Shown: positions 28,332 through 37,318 of the stretch, in pieces | How positions within the stretch are numbered: position 1 is the first letter of the stretch | How the letters are laid out: each line of letters begins with the position of its first letter | Source of the DNA: Haloferacaceae archaeon B1-Br10_E2g22 | GTDB taxonomy: Archaea > Halobacteriota > Halobacteria > Halobacteriales > Haloferacaceae | Direction of reading: 5' to 3' | Assembly (NCBI GenBank): GCA_001563795.1 | Contig: LKML01000010.1 | Span: 1-38,320 of the forward strand | DNA: 38,320 nt | Position numbers and translations under genes: made by a program | The notes under the pieces: model-generated | The model's database searches: none | The model's input: only the letters and a program-made list of their open reading frames with translations | What the model was told of the DNA's origin: nothing

Positions 28332-28405
28332 TGACATCCTCCCCGGGGTGAACGGAGAGGGACTGCGTCCCTCAAGCAGTCGGGCTACGCCCGACGACGC
28401 CGGGG
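28332..28405. mobile_element. IS200/IS605-type right-end / solo omegaRNA-like element (copy 1)
   Basis: TGACATCCTCC followed by a three-way junction: outer CCCCGGGGT/ACGCCGGGG, hairpins GAGGGAC-tgc-GTCCCTC and GTCGGGC-tac-GCCCGAC. Confidence 0.55.
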
Positions 28406-28529
28406 CTTGTCTGCTTGAACTAAGATGGTTCCGCTCGGAACTCTTCGACGAACTCGCGGAGACAATTTCGACCCGAGAGGCTGCAAAATGCAGTTGGGTT
28501 GTGAGTGTATCGAAACGCTCGAGAGGGAT

Positions 28530-29297
28530 TCAGAGACCGGTAGGATGGGCATGATAGCTCGTCGACAGCCCCCACGATTCGATCAGTTTCTGCAGACTCT
28601 GCACGCCGAACGTTTCGGAGGCGTAGTGGCCCGCCAGCAGAACATTGATTTCAGCCTCGCGTGCTTGGTGGTAGACTTGCTGTTTGCCTTCTCCAGTAAC
28701 AAGCAACTCAGCGTCGGCCGCAATGGCTTCGTCCAACCAGTCGACACCGCTTCCTGTCACGATGGCAACCTGCTCAACTTCGGCGGGGCCGAACTCGAGT
28801 AGCTGTAGCCCCTGGTTGCCGTCCTCGAGAGCAGGTCTGAGGGTCTCGGCGATCTCCTCGAGCGGCTGTGGGTCGGCAAACGTCCCCTGTTGACCAATCG
28901 TGATTGGGCCCATCGAGCCAAACGGTGCGGTCGACTCCAAGCCGAGTATGTCAGCAATGCCGGCGGCGTTACCCAGATCTGGGTGACCGTCGAGCGGGAG
29001 ATGCGAGACGTAGAGGGCGATATCGCTCTCAATGAGCGCGGCGATACGGTTGTACTGCCGGTCGGTGACACGTTCAATACCACCCCACGAGAGACCGTGG
29101 TGGGTCACAAGCAGATCCGCATCCACCTCGGCGGCGTCCTGAATAGTCGCTTCGGCAGCGTCGACCGCAACGGCGACGTGTTCGATTTCGGTTTCAGGTG
29201 GGCCAACCTGCAGGCCGTTCGCACTGGCATCGACCCCGCTGTAGTCGGCAGTCGAAAGCTGCTCGTCCAGTCTGTTGGTGAGTGTCGTCAGTTCCAT
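28530..29297 (-). CDS. Nif3-like dinuclear metal centre protein
   Basis: SGVDASANGLQVGPPETEIEHVAVAVDAAEATIQDAAEVDADLLVTHHGLSWGG; YVSHLPLDGHPDLGNAAGIADILGL; VTGEGKQQVYHQAREAEINVLLAGHYASETFGVQSL. Confidence 0.94.
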   Translation of the reverse strand: MELTTLTNRLDEQLSTADYSGVDASANGLQVGPPETEIEHVAVAVDAAEATIQDAAEVDADLLVTHHGLSWGGIERVTDRQYNRIAALIESDIALYVSHLPLDGHPDLGNAAGIADILGLESTAPFGSMGPITIGQQGTFADPQPLEEIAETLRPALEDGNQGLQLLEFGPAEVEQVAIVTGSGVDWLDEAIAADAELLVTGEGKQQVYHQAREAEINVLLAGHYASETFGVQSLQKLIESWGLSTSYHAHPTGL

Positions 29298-29348
29298 ACC
29301 AACTGCTATGTGGCGGGAGGCTTGTAAGCCACGAAGTCGAAAAGAGCG

Positions 29349-29720
29349 TTATTCGATGGCGACGGCGTTGACTTGTCCCGACTGGCCTGGTCGAGAGGTA
29401 ACGCGGGCTTTGCCCTCGCTGGTTTCGATGACTGCGCCTTTCGTGATGATGTTTCGGCGGACGTAGTTGACGTTCGAGGGGTTCTCGAGGACGTTTTCGA
29501 TTTCGACCTCAGTCGTCTCGCCGCCTGTGGAGAGCTGGGCGACGTTCGTTGAGAGCGCGCGGAGTTTCTTGTCGCTACCACGCGAGTCGATGTACTGAAG
29601 TCGTGTCTCGCCGACGGTGGTTTCGGCTGGCTCTCGTCCCAGCTGGTGGCGTTTCTTTTTGTTGAAGTGTTTGAGTCGACCGCCTGTCCGCTTTCGCGTC
29701 GAGCGTCCCTGATCTTTCAT
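29349..29720 (-). CDS. rps8e: 30S ribosomal protein S8e
   Basis: MKDQGRSTRKRTGGRLKHFNKKKRHQLGREPAETTVGETRLQYIDSRGSDKKLRALSTNVAQL...VRRNIITKGAVIETSEGKARVTSRPGQSGQVNAV. Start at 29720. Confidence 0.97.
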   Translation of the reverse strand: MKDQGRSTRKRTGGRLKHFNKKKRHQLGREPAETTVGETRLQYIDSRGSDKKLRALSTNVAQLSTGGETTEVEIENVLENPSNVNYVRRNIITKGAVIETSEGKARVTSRPGQSGQVNAVAIE

Positions 29721-29807
29721 ACTCCGAGCTAACCACCAGCAGCTACTTGAATCGCTCGAAACGCCGCGCCGCCTGTGTTTTATACCGCCCGGCAGCCTTC
29801 TGGATGT

Positions 29808-30941
29808 ATGCCAACGCCAGTCATTGTGGCCGCTCGACGGACACCGCAGGGAACCCAAAATGGAGTTTTTTCTGCGGTGCGAAGCGAGGATCTCTCTGTG
29901 GCTGTCATCGATCAGCTTCTCGCCGAAACAGACCTCACGGGCGAGCATATCGAGGATCTGCTGTGGGGGTGTGCCCAACAGCGAACCGAACAGGACAACA
30001 ATCTCGCCCGTGTGATCGCGCTGTGTTCTGCTCTCGGCGAAGGCGTCCCGGCGGCGACGATCAACCGTTGGTGTGGCTCCTCACTGGAAGCGATTGTTTC
30101 GGCTGCCAACGCCGTCGCGGCGGGCAACCGCGAGTGTGTGCTTGCCGGCGGTGTCGAAAACATGTCTCGAGTGCCGATGGATGCCGACGCCTACCAACAT
30201 CTCCATCCCAAACTCGCCGAACAGTACAATATCTTCGAGCTTCAGATGGGAATGACCGCCGAACGCCTCGCCAGCGAGTACGACATTTCGCGAGACGACC
30301 AGGACGCCTATGCCCTTCGGAGCCACCGTCGGGCCGCCGCCGCAGCCGACGGTGGTCGGTTTGCCGACGAACTCGTGGCCGTTGATACCGCAGACGGCAC
30401 TATTACTGAAGATGAAGGAATTCGACGCGAGACGAGTATGGACGCACTCGAGGGTCTCGAGCCAGCTTTCAAAAGCGATGGGTCGGTGACCGCAGCCAAC
30501 AGCTCACAGATTGCCGACGGCGCGGCCGGCGTATTAGTAACCAGCCGAGCGTTCGCCACCGACCACGGACTCAGCGTGCTCGCCGAAGTCGGCACGAACC
30601 ACGTCGCGGGCGTCGATCCCACCGTTATGGGCATTGGCCCGGTTCCAGCAACCCGTGGTCTTCTCGAGCGTGCCAACCGCTCGATTGACGACTATGGGCT
30701 GTTCGAACTCAACGAGGCGTTTGCGAGCCAGACGCTCTACTGTCTGCGTGAACTCGAGATCGACGAAGCGAAACTCAACGTCAACGGTGGAGCCATTGCG
30801 CTGGGCCATCCACTGGGTGCCACCGGGGCGCGGCTGGCTGTCACGCTGATCCATGCAATGAACAGACGGAACGTCGACCGCGGGCTGGCGACGCTCTGTG
30901 TTGGTTTCGGCCAGGGTGCAGCACTCGAGTTCTGTCGGTGA
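29808..30941 (+). CDS. Thiolase / acetyl-CoA C-acyltransferase
   Basis: [107 protein letters not shown]. Confidence 0.96.
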   Translation: MPTPVIVAARRTPQGTQNGVFSAVRSEDLSVAVIDQLLAETDLTGEHIEDLLWGCAQQRTEQDNNLARVIALCSALGEGVPAATINRWCGSSLEAIVSAANAVAAGNRECVLAGGVENMSRVPMDADAYQHLHPKLAEQYNIFELQMGMTAERLASEYDISRDDQDAYALRSHRRAAAAADGGRFADELVAVDTADGTITEDEGIRRETSMDALEGLEPAFKSDGSVTAANSSQIADGAAGVLVTSRAFATDHGLSVLAEVGTNHVAGVDPTVMGIGPVPATRGLLERANRSIDDYGLFELNEAFASQTLYCLRELEIDEAKLNVNGGAIALGHPLGATGARLAVTLIHAMNRRNVDRGLATLCVGFGQGAALEFCR

Positions 30942-30951
30942 GATCGGAAAC

Positions 30952-31491
30952 TCAAGTGTTGAGTCGCCAGCCGACAAACGGAGTTTCGGTCTCGACAGCA
31001 AGCGCCGAAAGCACTCGAGCAATCATGAGATAGCCACTGGCGAGGGTGGTAATGCCGACAATCGTCTCGTTGTCGAACGCGACCGCAAGCCGGTCGGCAA
31101 GTGTCTCGTCAACGTCTCCGCGAACTGTCGCTTGGGCGTACTCGATGAGAAGCCGCTCGGAGCGCTCGAACGACTCGAGGCGACCGTCCCCGATGGCGAT
31201 GAGTTCCGTATCCGAAAGCCCGATCTCGCGGCTGATAGCGACGTGTTGGTGCCAGACGTACTCCGCGTTGGTCTCTCGGGCGACCGCCAGAATGACCAGT
31301 TCGCGCTGTGTGGCCTCGAGTCCCGAATCCCGCCAGAGGCTGCCGAGCAGTGTGCGCAGTCCATACAGTACCGCAGGGTTGTTTCCGACCGTTCGGTAGA
31401 TGTTGAGCGGTGTGCCCTGTAGGGCCGAGACTAACAGATCCTGCTGGCCTGTTGGGAGCGCAGAATCAGTGATGTGTGGAACACGAGCCAT
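30952..31491 (-). CDS. Carboxymuconolactone decarboxylase family protein
   Basis: [56 protein letters not shown]. Confidence 0.88.
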   Translation of the reverse strand: MARVPHITDSALPTGQQDLLVSALQGTPLNIYRTVGNNPAVLYGLRTLLGSLWRDSGLEATQRELVILAVARETNAEYVWHQHVAISREIGLSDTELIAIGDGRLESFERSERLLIEYAQATVRGDVDETLADRLAVAFDNETIVGITTLASGYLMIARVLSALAVETETPFVGWRLNT

Positions 31492-31563
31492 GAACGCTAC
31501 TGGACGGCTGAAAGCATAGCGTATCCGGTCTTTGTGTCGGATAAACTACATATTCGGGCGGTT

Positions 31564-32229
31564 CTATGCCTCAACCACCGCAACTGCTCGAACGGGCGCG
31601 CCGTCGCCGCCCTGAATCGAAAGCGGATACGCCTGTAGCTCGAAGCGACCGGCCAGCCGTGAGAGCCCACGGAGGTTTTCGACCAGTAGCCGACCAGCAC
31701 CCAGGAGGTGACGATGAACCGGGTACCCTGCTGGCTCGTCGTCGGCCGCGTTGGCAGTTGGCGTTGGATCGACGTTAGGTGTATCAATCCCGAGGTGTAG
31801 CCCGCGGTCGGCCACCCACTTGGCGGCGTCCGTGCTCAAAAATGGATGTTCGAAATACCGGTCTGTCTCCCAGTAGTCGTCCCACCCCGTCTCGACAACG
31901 AGCAGGTCGAGGGCCTCAGAGAGGTCGCCGTCGATTCCACTGGTCAGTTTCTCGAGGCCGATTTCAGCCCGTGGCTTGAATCCGGTACAGTCGACGTGCT
32001 GGCCAGCAAACCGGAAGGTCTCGAGAGGAAACGCCGAAAGTGACCGTCCGTCGTCGATCATGTGTGCCGGCGCGTCGATATGGGTTCCTGTATGGGTGTC
32101 GATCCGAAGGGCGGTCTGGTGGTAGCCATCGGTTCCGATACTCGCGAGGGTCTCAACGCCAACCGGCGGGTCGCCCGGATAGACGGGCATGCCGTCGGCG
32201 ATTGGATGCGAAAGGTCGTAGCTTGGCAT
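31564..32229 (-). CDS. Cyclase / kynurenine formamidase-like family protein
   Basis: MPSYDLSHPIADGMPVYPGDPPVGVE; DTHTGTHIDAPAHMIDDGRSL; VETGWDDYW. Confidence 0.94.
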   Translation of the reverse strand: MPSYDLSHPIADGMPVYPGDPPVGVETLASIGTDGYHQTALRIDTHTGTHIDAPAHMIDDGRSLSAFPLETFRFAGQHVDCTGFKPRAEIGLEKLTSGIDGDLSEALDLLVVETGWDDYWETDRYFEHPFLSTDAAKWVADRGLHLGIDTPNVDPTPTANAADDEPAGYPVHRHLLGAGRLLVENLRGLSRLAGRFELQAYPLSIQGGDGAPVRAVAVVEA

Positions 32230-32256
32230 ACAGCCGTTCCGAACGGCGGCCGTAAG

Positions 32257-34284
32257 TCAGTTTGTCTCGTAGAGTGTGTCGATTTCGTCGGCATACCGCT
32301 CGGCAATTGCTGTCCGTCGGGGTTTCATCGTCGGCGTCAACAGCCCGTTTTCGACACTAAATGTCTCCGCGAGGAGCCGAACCGCACCGATTCGCTCATG
32401 CGGTTCGAACGAACCGGTGTGTGTCTCGACGGCGCGTTCAATATACGATTTGAGGCGGTCGTCTTCGACTATCTGGGCCGGCTCGTCGGGAAGATCAATC
32501 CCCTCGCGGTCGGCCCATGCCTCGAGTGCATCGAACGCTGGCACGACAAGGCAGGTAACGTATGGCCGACTGTTGCCAACGGCCACACACTGCTCGAGGA
32601 GTGGTTCGGCCTCGAGGGCGGCTTCGATCGGGGCTGGTGCGACGTTTTTGCCGGTCGAAAGCACCAGCAACTCCGTACAGCGATCGTGAAAAACAAGGTA
32701 TCCGGACGGCTGGCGTTCGACGATATCGCCGGTACGGAGCCAGCGACGCCGCCCATTGGACGCATCGTCGGTCGTCACGAACGCCTTGTCGGTTGCCTCA
32801 GGGCGGTTCCAGTAGCCAGGACTCACGTTCGGGCCACTGACCAGTAACTCACCGATAGTTCCGTTGGCTTCAGGTTCGCTGTCGAAATCGACCGTCTCAT
32901 CGAGACGAACCTCGAGTCCGGACAGCGGTGGGCCAATCGTACCGACGTGAGGTGCTTCCGGCGGATTCGCGCTGACAACCGGGGCGGCTTCGGTCAGCCC
33001 ATAGCCTTCGAAAATCGGCACGCCCATCCCATGGAATATCGCACACAACTCTGCGGAGAGGCTGTCGCCGCCGCTGATACACAACTCGAGGTTGCCGCCG
33101 AGTTCCTCGCGTATGGACTGAAAGACGAGTCGATCAGCAATCGCGTATGCGAGTCGTAACCGACCGCTTGGCTGTGGCGTCTCATAATAGCTGCAGCCAA
33201 CGTCACTTGCCCACTCGAAGAGCCGGCGGCTGATTTGCGAACTGCTGGCTCGCTGTTCGAACCGCTCGTACAGTCTGTCATAGAGTCGTGGAACCGCCGT
33301 GATCGTAGTGGGTTCGACCAACTGAAAGTCCGCCGCCAGCGTGTCACTCGAGGCTGCGTAGGCGATAGTTGCACCCGCAGCCAACATGAGATACGAACCA
33401 ACGAGCCGCTCGAAAACGTGGGCCAACGGCAGCACAGAAAGATGTCGGCTGGTATGATCGAGCTGCGGCACAGCATCGTCTCGATGTGGCCGCGGGCCGA
33501 ACCGTCGAAACGTCTGGTCGATGTTGGCGGTGAGATTCTGGTGGGTGAGTCTGACACCTTTGGGTTGGCCCGTCGTCCCTGAGGTGTAGACAATCGTCGC
33601 GAGATCGGTTGGCTCGAGGCTCGAACGCCAGGCGGTGACTGCCTCGGCGTCGAAGTCGGCTGTCCCGCGCTCGTAGAGCTCACCTAAGAGAAGAATGTCC
33701 TCACGGTCTCGGCATGCTGCGGCCATGCCGCTGCCGTCAGCCAGCGCGTCGATAACGACAACGAACTGTATGTCCAGGCCAGCTTCGATCGCCAACAGTT
33801 GGCTGAGTTGTTCGCCGTTTTCGACGACGACACCGGTCGGTTGGGCGTCCGAAAGCAGATACTCGAGGCGGCCGTCGGTTGCCTCAGGATAGACCGTTGT
33901 TACCACGCCGCCTGCAGTCTGTGTCGCGAGATCGACCTGTGTCCACTCCATGCGCGTCTCCGAAACGAGCGCAAGTCGGTCTCCGGGGCCGATCCCAAGC
34001 GTGCGCAAGCCGGCGGCGAGTCGCTCGACGATCGACTGCAGTTCAGTGTACGAAAGCCCAGCATACGCGCCCTCTGGTGCTGCAGGGATGACACCGCTTG
34101 TAACGAGCGAACGGTCGTAGACACCGCCTTTGTAGGATTGGGCCGCCGCCGTGGGATGCCGGTCAGCTGCTGTAGCCACTGCGTCGGGAACGCTCTGGGA
34201 ACCCAACGCCGGATGGTCGAAGGCTGCTTCGTCGCTGAGAGTGGTACGGCCGCTCACAGATCCAGACCCGTCACTGCTCGGCAC
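32257..34284 (-). CDS. AMP-dependent long-chain acyl-CoA synthetase
   Basis: ATIVYTSGTTGQPKGVRLTHQNLTANI; ISGGDSLSAELCAIFHGMGVPIFEGYGLTEAAPVVSAN; WLRTGDIVE; STGKNVAPAPIE. Confidence 0.96.
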   Translation of the reverse strand: MPSSDGSGSVSGRTTLSDEAAFDHPALGSQSVPDAVATAADRHPTAAAQSYKGGVYDRSLVTSGVIPAAPEGAYAGLSYTELQSIVERLAAGLRTLGIGPGDRLALVSETRMEWTQVDLATQTAGGVVTTVYPEATDGRLEYLLSDAQPTGVVVENGEQLSQLLAIEAGLDIQFVVVIDALADGSGMAAACRDREDILLLGELYERGTADFDAEAVTAWRSSLEPTDLATIVYTSGTTGQPKGVRLTHQNLTANIDQTFRRFGPRPHRDDAVPQLDHTSRHLSVLPLAHVFERLVGSYLMLAAGATIAYAASSDTLAADFQLVEPTTITAVPRLYDRLYERFEQRASSSQISRRLFEWASDVGCSYYETPQPSGRLRLAYAIADRLVFQSIREELGGNLELCISGGDSLSAELCAIFHGMGVPIFEGYGLTEAAPVVSANPPEAPHVGTIGPPLSGLEVRLDETVDFDSEPEANGTIGELLVSGPNVSPGYWNRPEATDKAFVTTDDASNGRRRWLRTGDIVERQPSGYLVFHDRCTELLVLSTGKNVAPAPIEAALEAEPLLEQCVAVGNSRPYVTCLVVPAFDALEAWADREGIDLPDEPAQIVEDDRLKSYIERAVETHTGSFEPHERIGAVRLLAETFSVENGLLTPTMKPRRTAIAERYADEIDTLYETN

Positions 34285-35167
34285 GGTCGAGAAACGCCAG
34301 TGCGCCCCGAACGTTGAGTTTGGTCTCTTCGCGGCCCTTTTCGTCGCCCCATATTTCGGTGAGTTCAGTGTGTTCGACGAAATGTTGGATTACCTCGTCG
34401 TCGTCCAACTGCTGGCGTTGTTGCCGGACGGCTTCGACCCACTCAACCAGCGAGCGTTTGTACGCATCCAACAACCCTTCGCTGTAGGTTCGCGGCCCGA
34501 AATGACTGAAACAGAGCAGTTCGGGCTCGAGTGACTGAATCATCGAAACGTCGGCCAAACACTGATCGACATCGAACTGTGGTGGCGGCGAGGTAACTCG
34601 AATCTCGTTTCGTAGATGAACATACAATCCGGCAGCGTCGGCCGTAAAGACGACTCCTGTGTCGGTCTCGAAGACGTGCTGGTGGGGAGCATGGCCGGGA
34701 GCCTCGTGGGCCGTCAATCGAAGGTCTCCGAGATCAATTTCATCGCTGTCGGCGAGTCCACGAATCCGATGTTCGTCGATTGGCTTGGGTTCGGTGTAAT
34801 GTTTCCACATCTCACCGACGGCGGCTTTCGTGCCCTCGATGAGTCGAGTTGGATCGACTAAGTGCTTGACGGCCCGTTCGTGAACAAGTACTTCGGCGTC
34901 CGGAAACGCCTCAGCGAGAAACCCTGCACCGCCGGCATGATCCAGGTGGGCGTGTGTTGGGATGATATACGAGAGCTCGTCGATATCGAGATCCTCGAGG
35001 GCATCAAAAATATGCTCCCGGTTGGTTCCGATGCCGGTATCAATGATTGTGGGTTCGGCGACATCGAGAATGTACACAGAGCCGTAGCCCGCGACGTCGT
35101 ACATCCCCGTATCGAGTGAGTGGATATCGGGATTATCCGGAACGAACTGGAGTTCACCAGCAGTCAT
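34271..35167 (-). CDS. MBL-fold metallo-hydrolase
   Basis: IIDTGIGTNREHIFDALEDLDIDELSYIIPTHAHLDHAGGAGFLAEAFP; EAPGHAPHQHVFETDTGVVFTADAAG; CFSHFGP. Start at 35167; overlaps the ligase start by 14 nt. Confidence 0.93.
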   Translation of the reverse strand: MTAGELQFVPDNPDIHSLDTGMYDVAGYGSVYILDVAEPTIIDTGIGTNREHIFDALEDLDIDELSYIIPTHAHLDHAGGAGFLAEAFPDAEVLVHERAVKHLVDPTRLIEGTKAAVGEMWKHYTEPKPIDEHRIRGLADSDEIDLGDLRLTAHEAPGHAPHQHVFETDTGVVFTADAAGLYVHLRNEIRVTSPPPQFDVDQCLADVSMIQSLEPELLCFSHFGPRTYSEGLLDAYKRSLVEWVEAVRQQRQQLDDDEVIQHFVEHTELTEIWGDEKGREETKLNVRGALAFLDRAEQ

Positions 35168-35232
35168 ACAGCATCTCACCGCTGGCGGCTCATTATCTAT
35201 TCGGTTGCTGTCTCAAAAGACGGTACCGAGCA

Positions 35233-35309
35233 TGACATCCTCCTCGGCGTTTAACCGAGAGGGAGCTTAGCTCCCTCAGGTAGTCGGGCGGAGCCCGACG
35301 ACGCTGAGG
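35233..35309. mobile_element. IS200/IS605-type right-end / solo omegaRNA-like element (copy 2)
   Basis: TGACATCCTCC followed by a three-way junction: outer CCTCGGCGT/ACGCTGAGG, hairpins GAGGGAGC-tta-GCTCCCTC and GTCGGGC-gga-GCCCGAC; same architecture as copy 1. Confidence 0.6.
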
Positions 35310-35705
35310 TTTCCTCTCGCTGTCTGTGGCGGCTCCACAGACACGGAGGCAACATTCCCTTGCGGTACTCCGGTTTGTGTGTTGTTCGTCGGTCCCGTGA
35401 AGGAGTGGTGTGCTTGAATCGCTGTATCCGCTTGAACCACACAGGCCGCTGTTGCCGAGGGAACCTCGGCAAGCTGCCAGACGTAGTCTGGCAATGACGG
35501 GGGAACGCCAAACCGCCTCATTGGGATAGTGTTTGAAATCCCATTAGGAACCGCGTGTACGTACAACACGAAAATAGGCTACTCAATGATAACGCAACTC
35601 GGAGCTCTCGAATCAGCCGGGACGACGTACCACTACAGCAGTGTCCCACTCCGATGTCTCAGATCCTCTAGTATGTATAACCTCAACAATAACCGTGAAC
35701 CCCAA

Positions 35706-35828
35706 TCAGGCCCGAAGCCAGCGCAGCAGGCGTACAGCCGGGCTGGTTGCTGCTTTGAGATCTTTACGTCGCGGCGTGAATTTTAGTCGCTCTGGATATC
35801 CTTTCGGAGTTCTCTTACTCTGAGCCAT
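35706..35828 (-). CDS. Candidate 40-aa basic microprotein, uncharacterised
   Basis: Minus-strand ORF ATG 35828 to TGA 35706: MAQSKRTPKGYPERLKFTPRRKDLKAATSPAVRLLRWLRA*; A/T-rich upstream (aatttataatgg). Confidence 0.35.
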   Translation of the reverse strand: MAQSKRTPKGYPERLKFTPRRKDLKAATSPAVRLLRWLRA

Positions 35829-36085
35829 TACACTATACGAATGTGACTGCATGCTCATGAATCTCTCGAAATGCTGATGAATCTTGGCAGAAAACCCATT
35901 ATAAATTCATTTAATCATCACAATCTTTTGGCCAGTACTGTCTACACACCCATACGACGGTCGATTCAGCCACCTAGCCCACCCAGTTGCTGCTGGCTAC
36001 CGTTTCGTATGTTACCTTGATTGCTGTAATTGTAGTTTTCTAACAGTTCTGTGCCTGCGGCAGTAATCTGTCTGTGAGTATATTG

Positions 36086-36667
36086 TTAGATGTTTGCCTC
36101 GAGGTCGAGCGCCTCGAGTGTCGTCGTCTCACCAAAGAGGAACTCGGTGTGTCCGACCGCGTACTCGAGATGCTCGTCTTTGAGGTATCCAAGAGCGTCT
36201 TCGACGAGTACCGGTTTGAAATCCCGCAGGCCTGCACTCGCTGCGCTGTGGAACACACAGACGTTGGCAAGCGTCCCACAGAACAGCAGTGTGTCGATGT
36301 TGTGGGCCGCAAGCCAACCTTCCAACTCGGTCTGGTAGAAGGCGTCATAGGTGTGTTTGACGATGACGTGATCTTCGTCGGCAACGGGCAGTTCGTCTAC
36401 AATCTCGGCTTCCCAGGTTCCCTCGAGGACGTGTTCGCCCCAGCGGTCGAACTCGTCGTAGTAGTGGGCATCCTCGAACTGTTGGGGTGGATGAACGTCT
36501 CGAGTGTAGATCACTGGTGTCTCGGCACCACGTGCACGGTCAATCAGCTTGCCGACAGGTTCGATGGCGGCTTGGCTGCCGGGGGCGTACAGCGACCCAT
36601 CCGGATGACAAAAGCCGTTCTGCATGTCGACAACGACGAGCGCGGTCGTCTCGGGATCGTATGACAT
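36086..36667 (-). CDS. Isochorismatase family / nicotinamidase-like hydrolase
   Basis: TALVVVDMQNGFCHPDGSLY; VIYTRDVHPPQQF; VIVKHTYDAFYQTELEGWLAAHNIDTLLFCGTLANVCVFHSAASAGLRDF. Confidence 0.95.
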   Translation of the reverse strand: MSYDPETTALVVVDMQNGFCHPDGSLYAPGSQAAIEPVGKLIDRARGAETPVIYTRDVHPPQQFEDAHYYDEFDRWGEHVLEGTWEAEIVDELPVADEDHVIVKHTYDAFYQTELEGWLAAHNIDTLLFCGTLANVCVFHSAASAGLRDFKPVLVEDALGYLKDEHLEYAVGHTEFLFGETTTLEALDLEANI

Positions 36668-36766
36668 ACATACTGTATCGCTCGAACCTACTAAATGTCA
36701 TTGGGACTTCCAGAGTCGCCGAGCGGACACCGAATAACATATACTGTAGACGTTTGTGGTCAGCAT

Positions 36767-37237
36767 ATGGACGCTCAGACCTATCGCAGTCGCGTCGAAG
36801 ACGCTCTTGAGGCTGCGGACTACGAGCCAACTGAGCTCGATGAGTTTGGTACTGTCTGGCACAAAGAGACCGAAGATCCGACAATCGGTGTGACACATGT
36901 TTGTGTGACTGTCATTGAGGCCGACGGGATCGATGAGGCGTCGCTCGAAGAGACTGCCGAGACGTTCCGCAACGTCTTGGCTAGCATTGCTCCCACCGAA
37001 CCGGGCGGCATGAAAAACCTCTTTGGCTACGTCGTCTTTGCTGGCGGCGAACTCAGCGACCAACTCATCGAGTTTGCTACCGAAGAATACACCGTAGCCG
37101 ACCGCCGGACGAGCGTCTTTCCGTTGCTCTTTGAGTTGTCGAGCGAAACGCTTCATCTCCATCCGGTTCCACGCCTCAAGGGTCGCGGCTTTTACGAAAA
37201 ACAAAAACTCGACGCCGAAGCGCTGTTTGCTGTCTGA
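36767..37237 (+). CDS. Conserved haloarchaeal hypothetical protein
   Basis: Start ATG 36767: MDAQTYRSRVEDALEAADYEPTELDEFGTVWHKETEDPTIGVTHVCVTVIEADG...; acidic, protein-like codon pattern; no family recognised. Confidence 0.7.
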   Translation: MDAQTYRSRVEDALEAADYEPTELDEFGTVWHKETEDPTIGVTHVCVTVIEADGIDEASLEETAETFRNVLASIAPTEPGGMKNLFGYVVFAGGELSDQLIEFATEEYTVADRRTSVFPLLFELSSETLHLHPVPRLKGRGFYEKQKLDAEALFAV

Positions 37238-37318
37238 GCGGCTGCTACTGTCGCATTTCCTGACAGGAATACCAGGACATTCGAGCCTCGAGACTGGTGA
37301 GCTACCAGTTGTTACGTG

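Noticed and set aside
30952-31491. Carboxymuconolactone decarboxylase lacking the AhpD-type CxxC
   Set aside because: NAEYVWHQH is a normal variant in non-AhpD CMD proteins; not noteworthy by itself.
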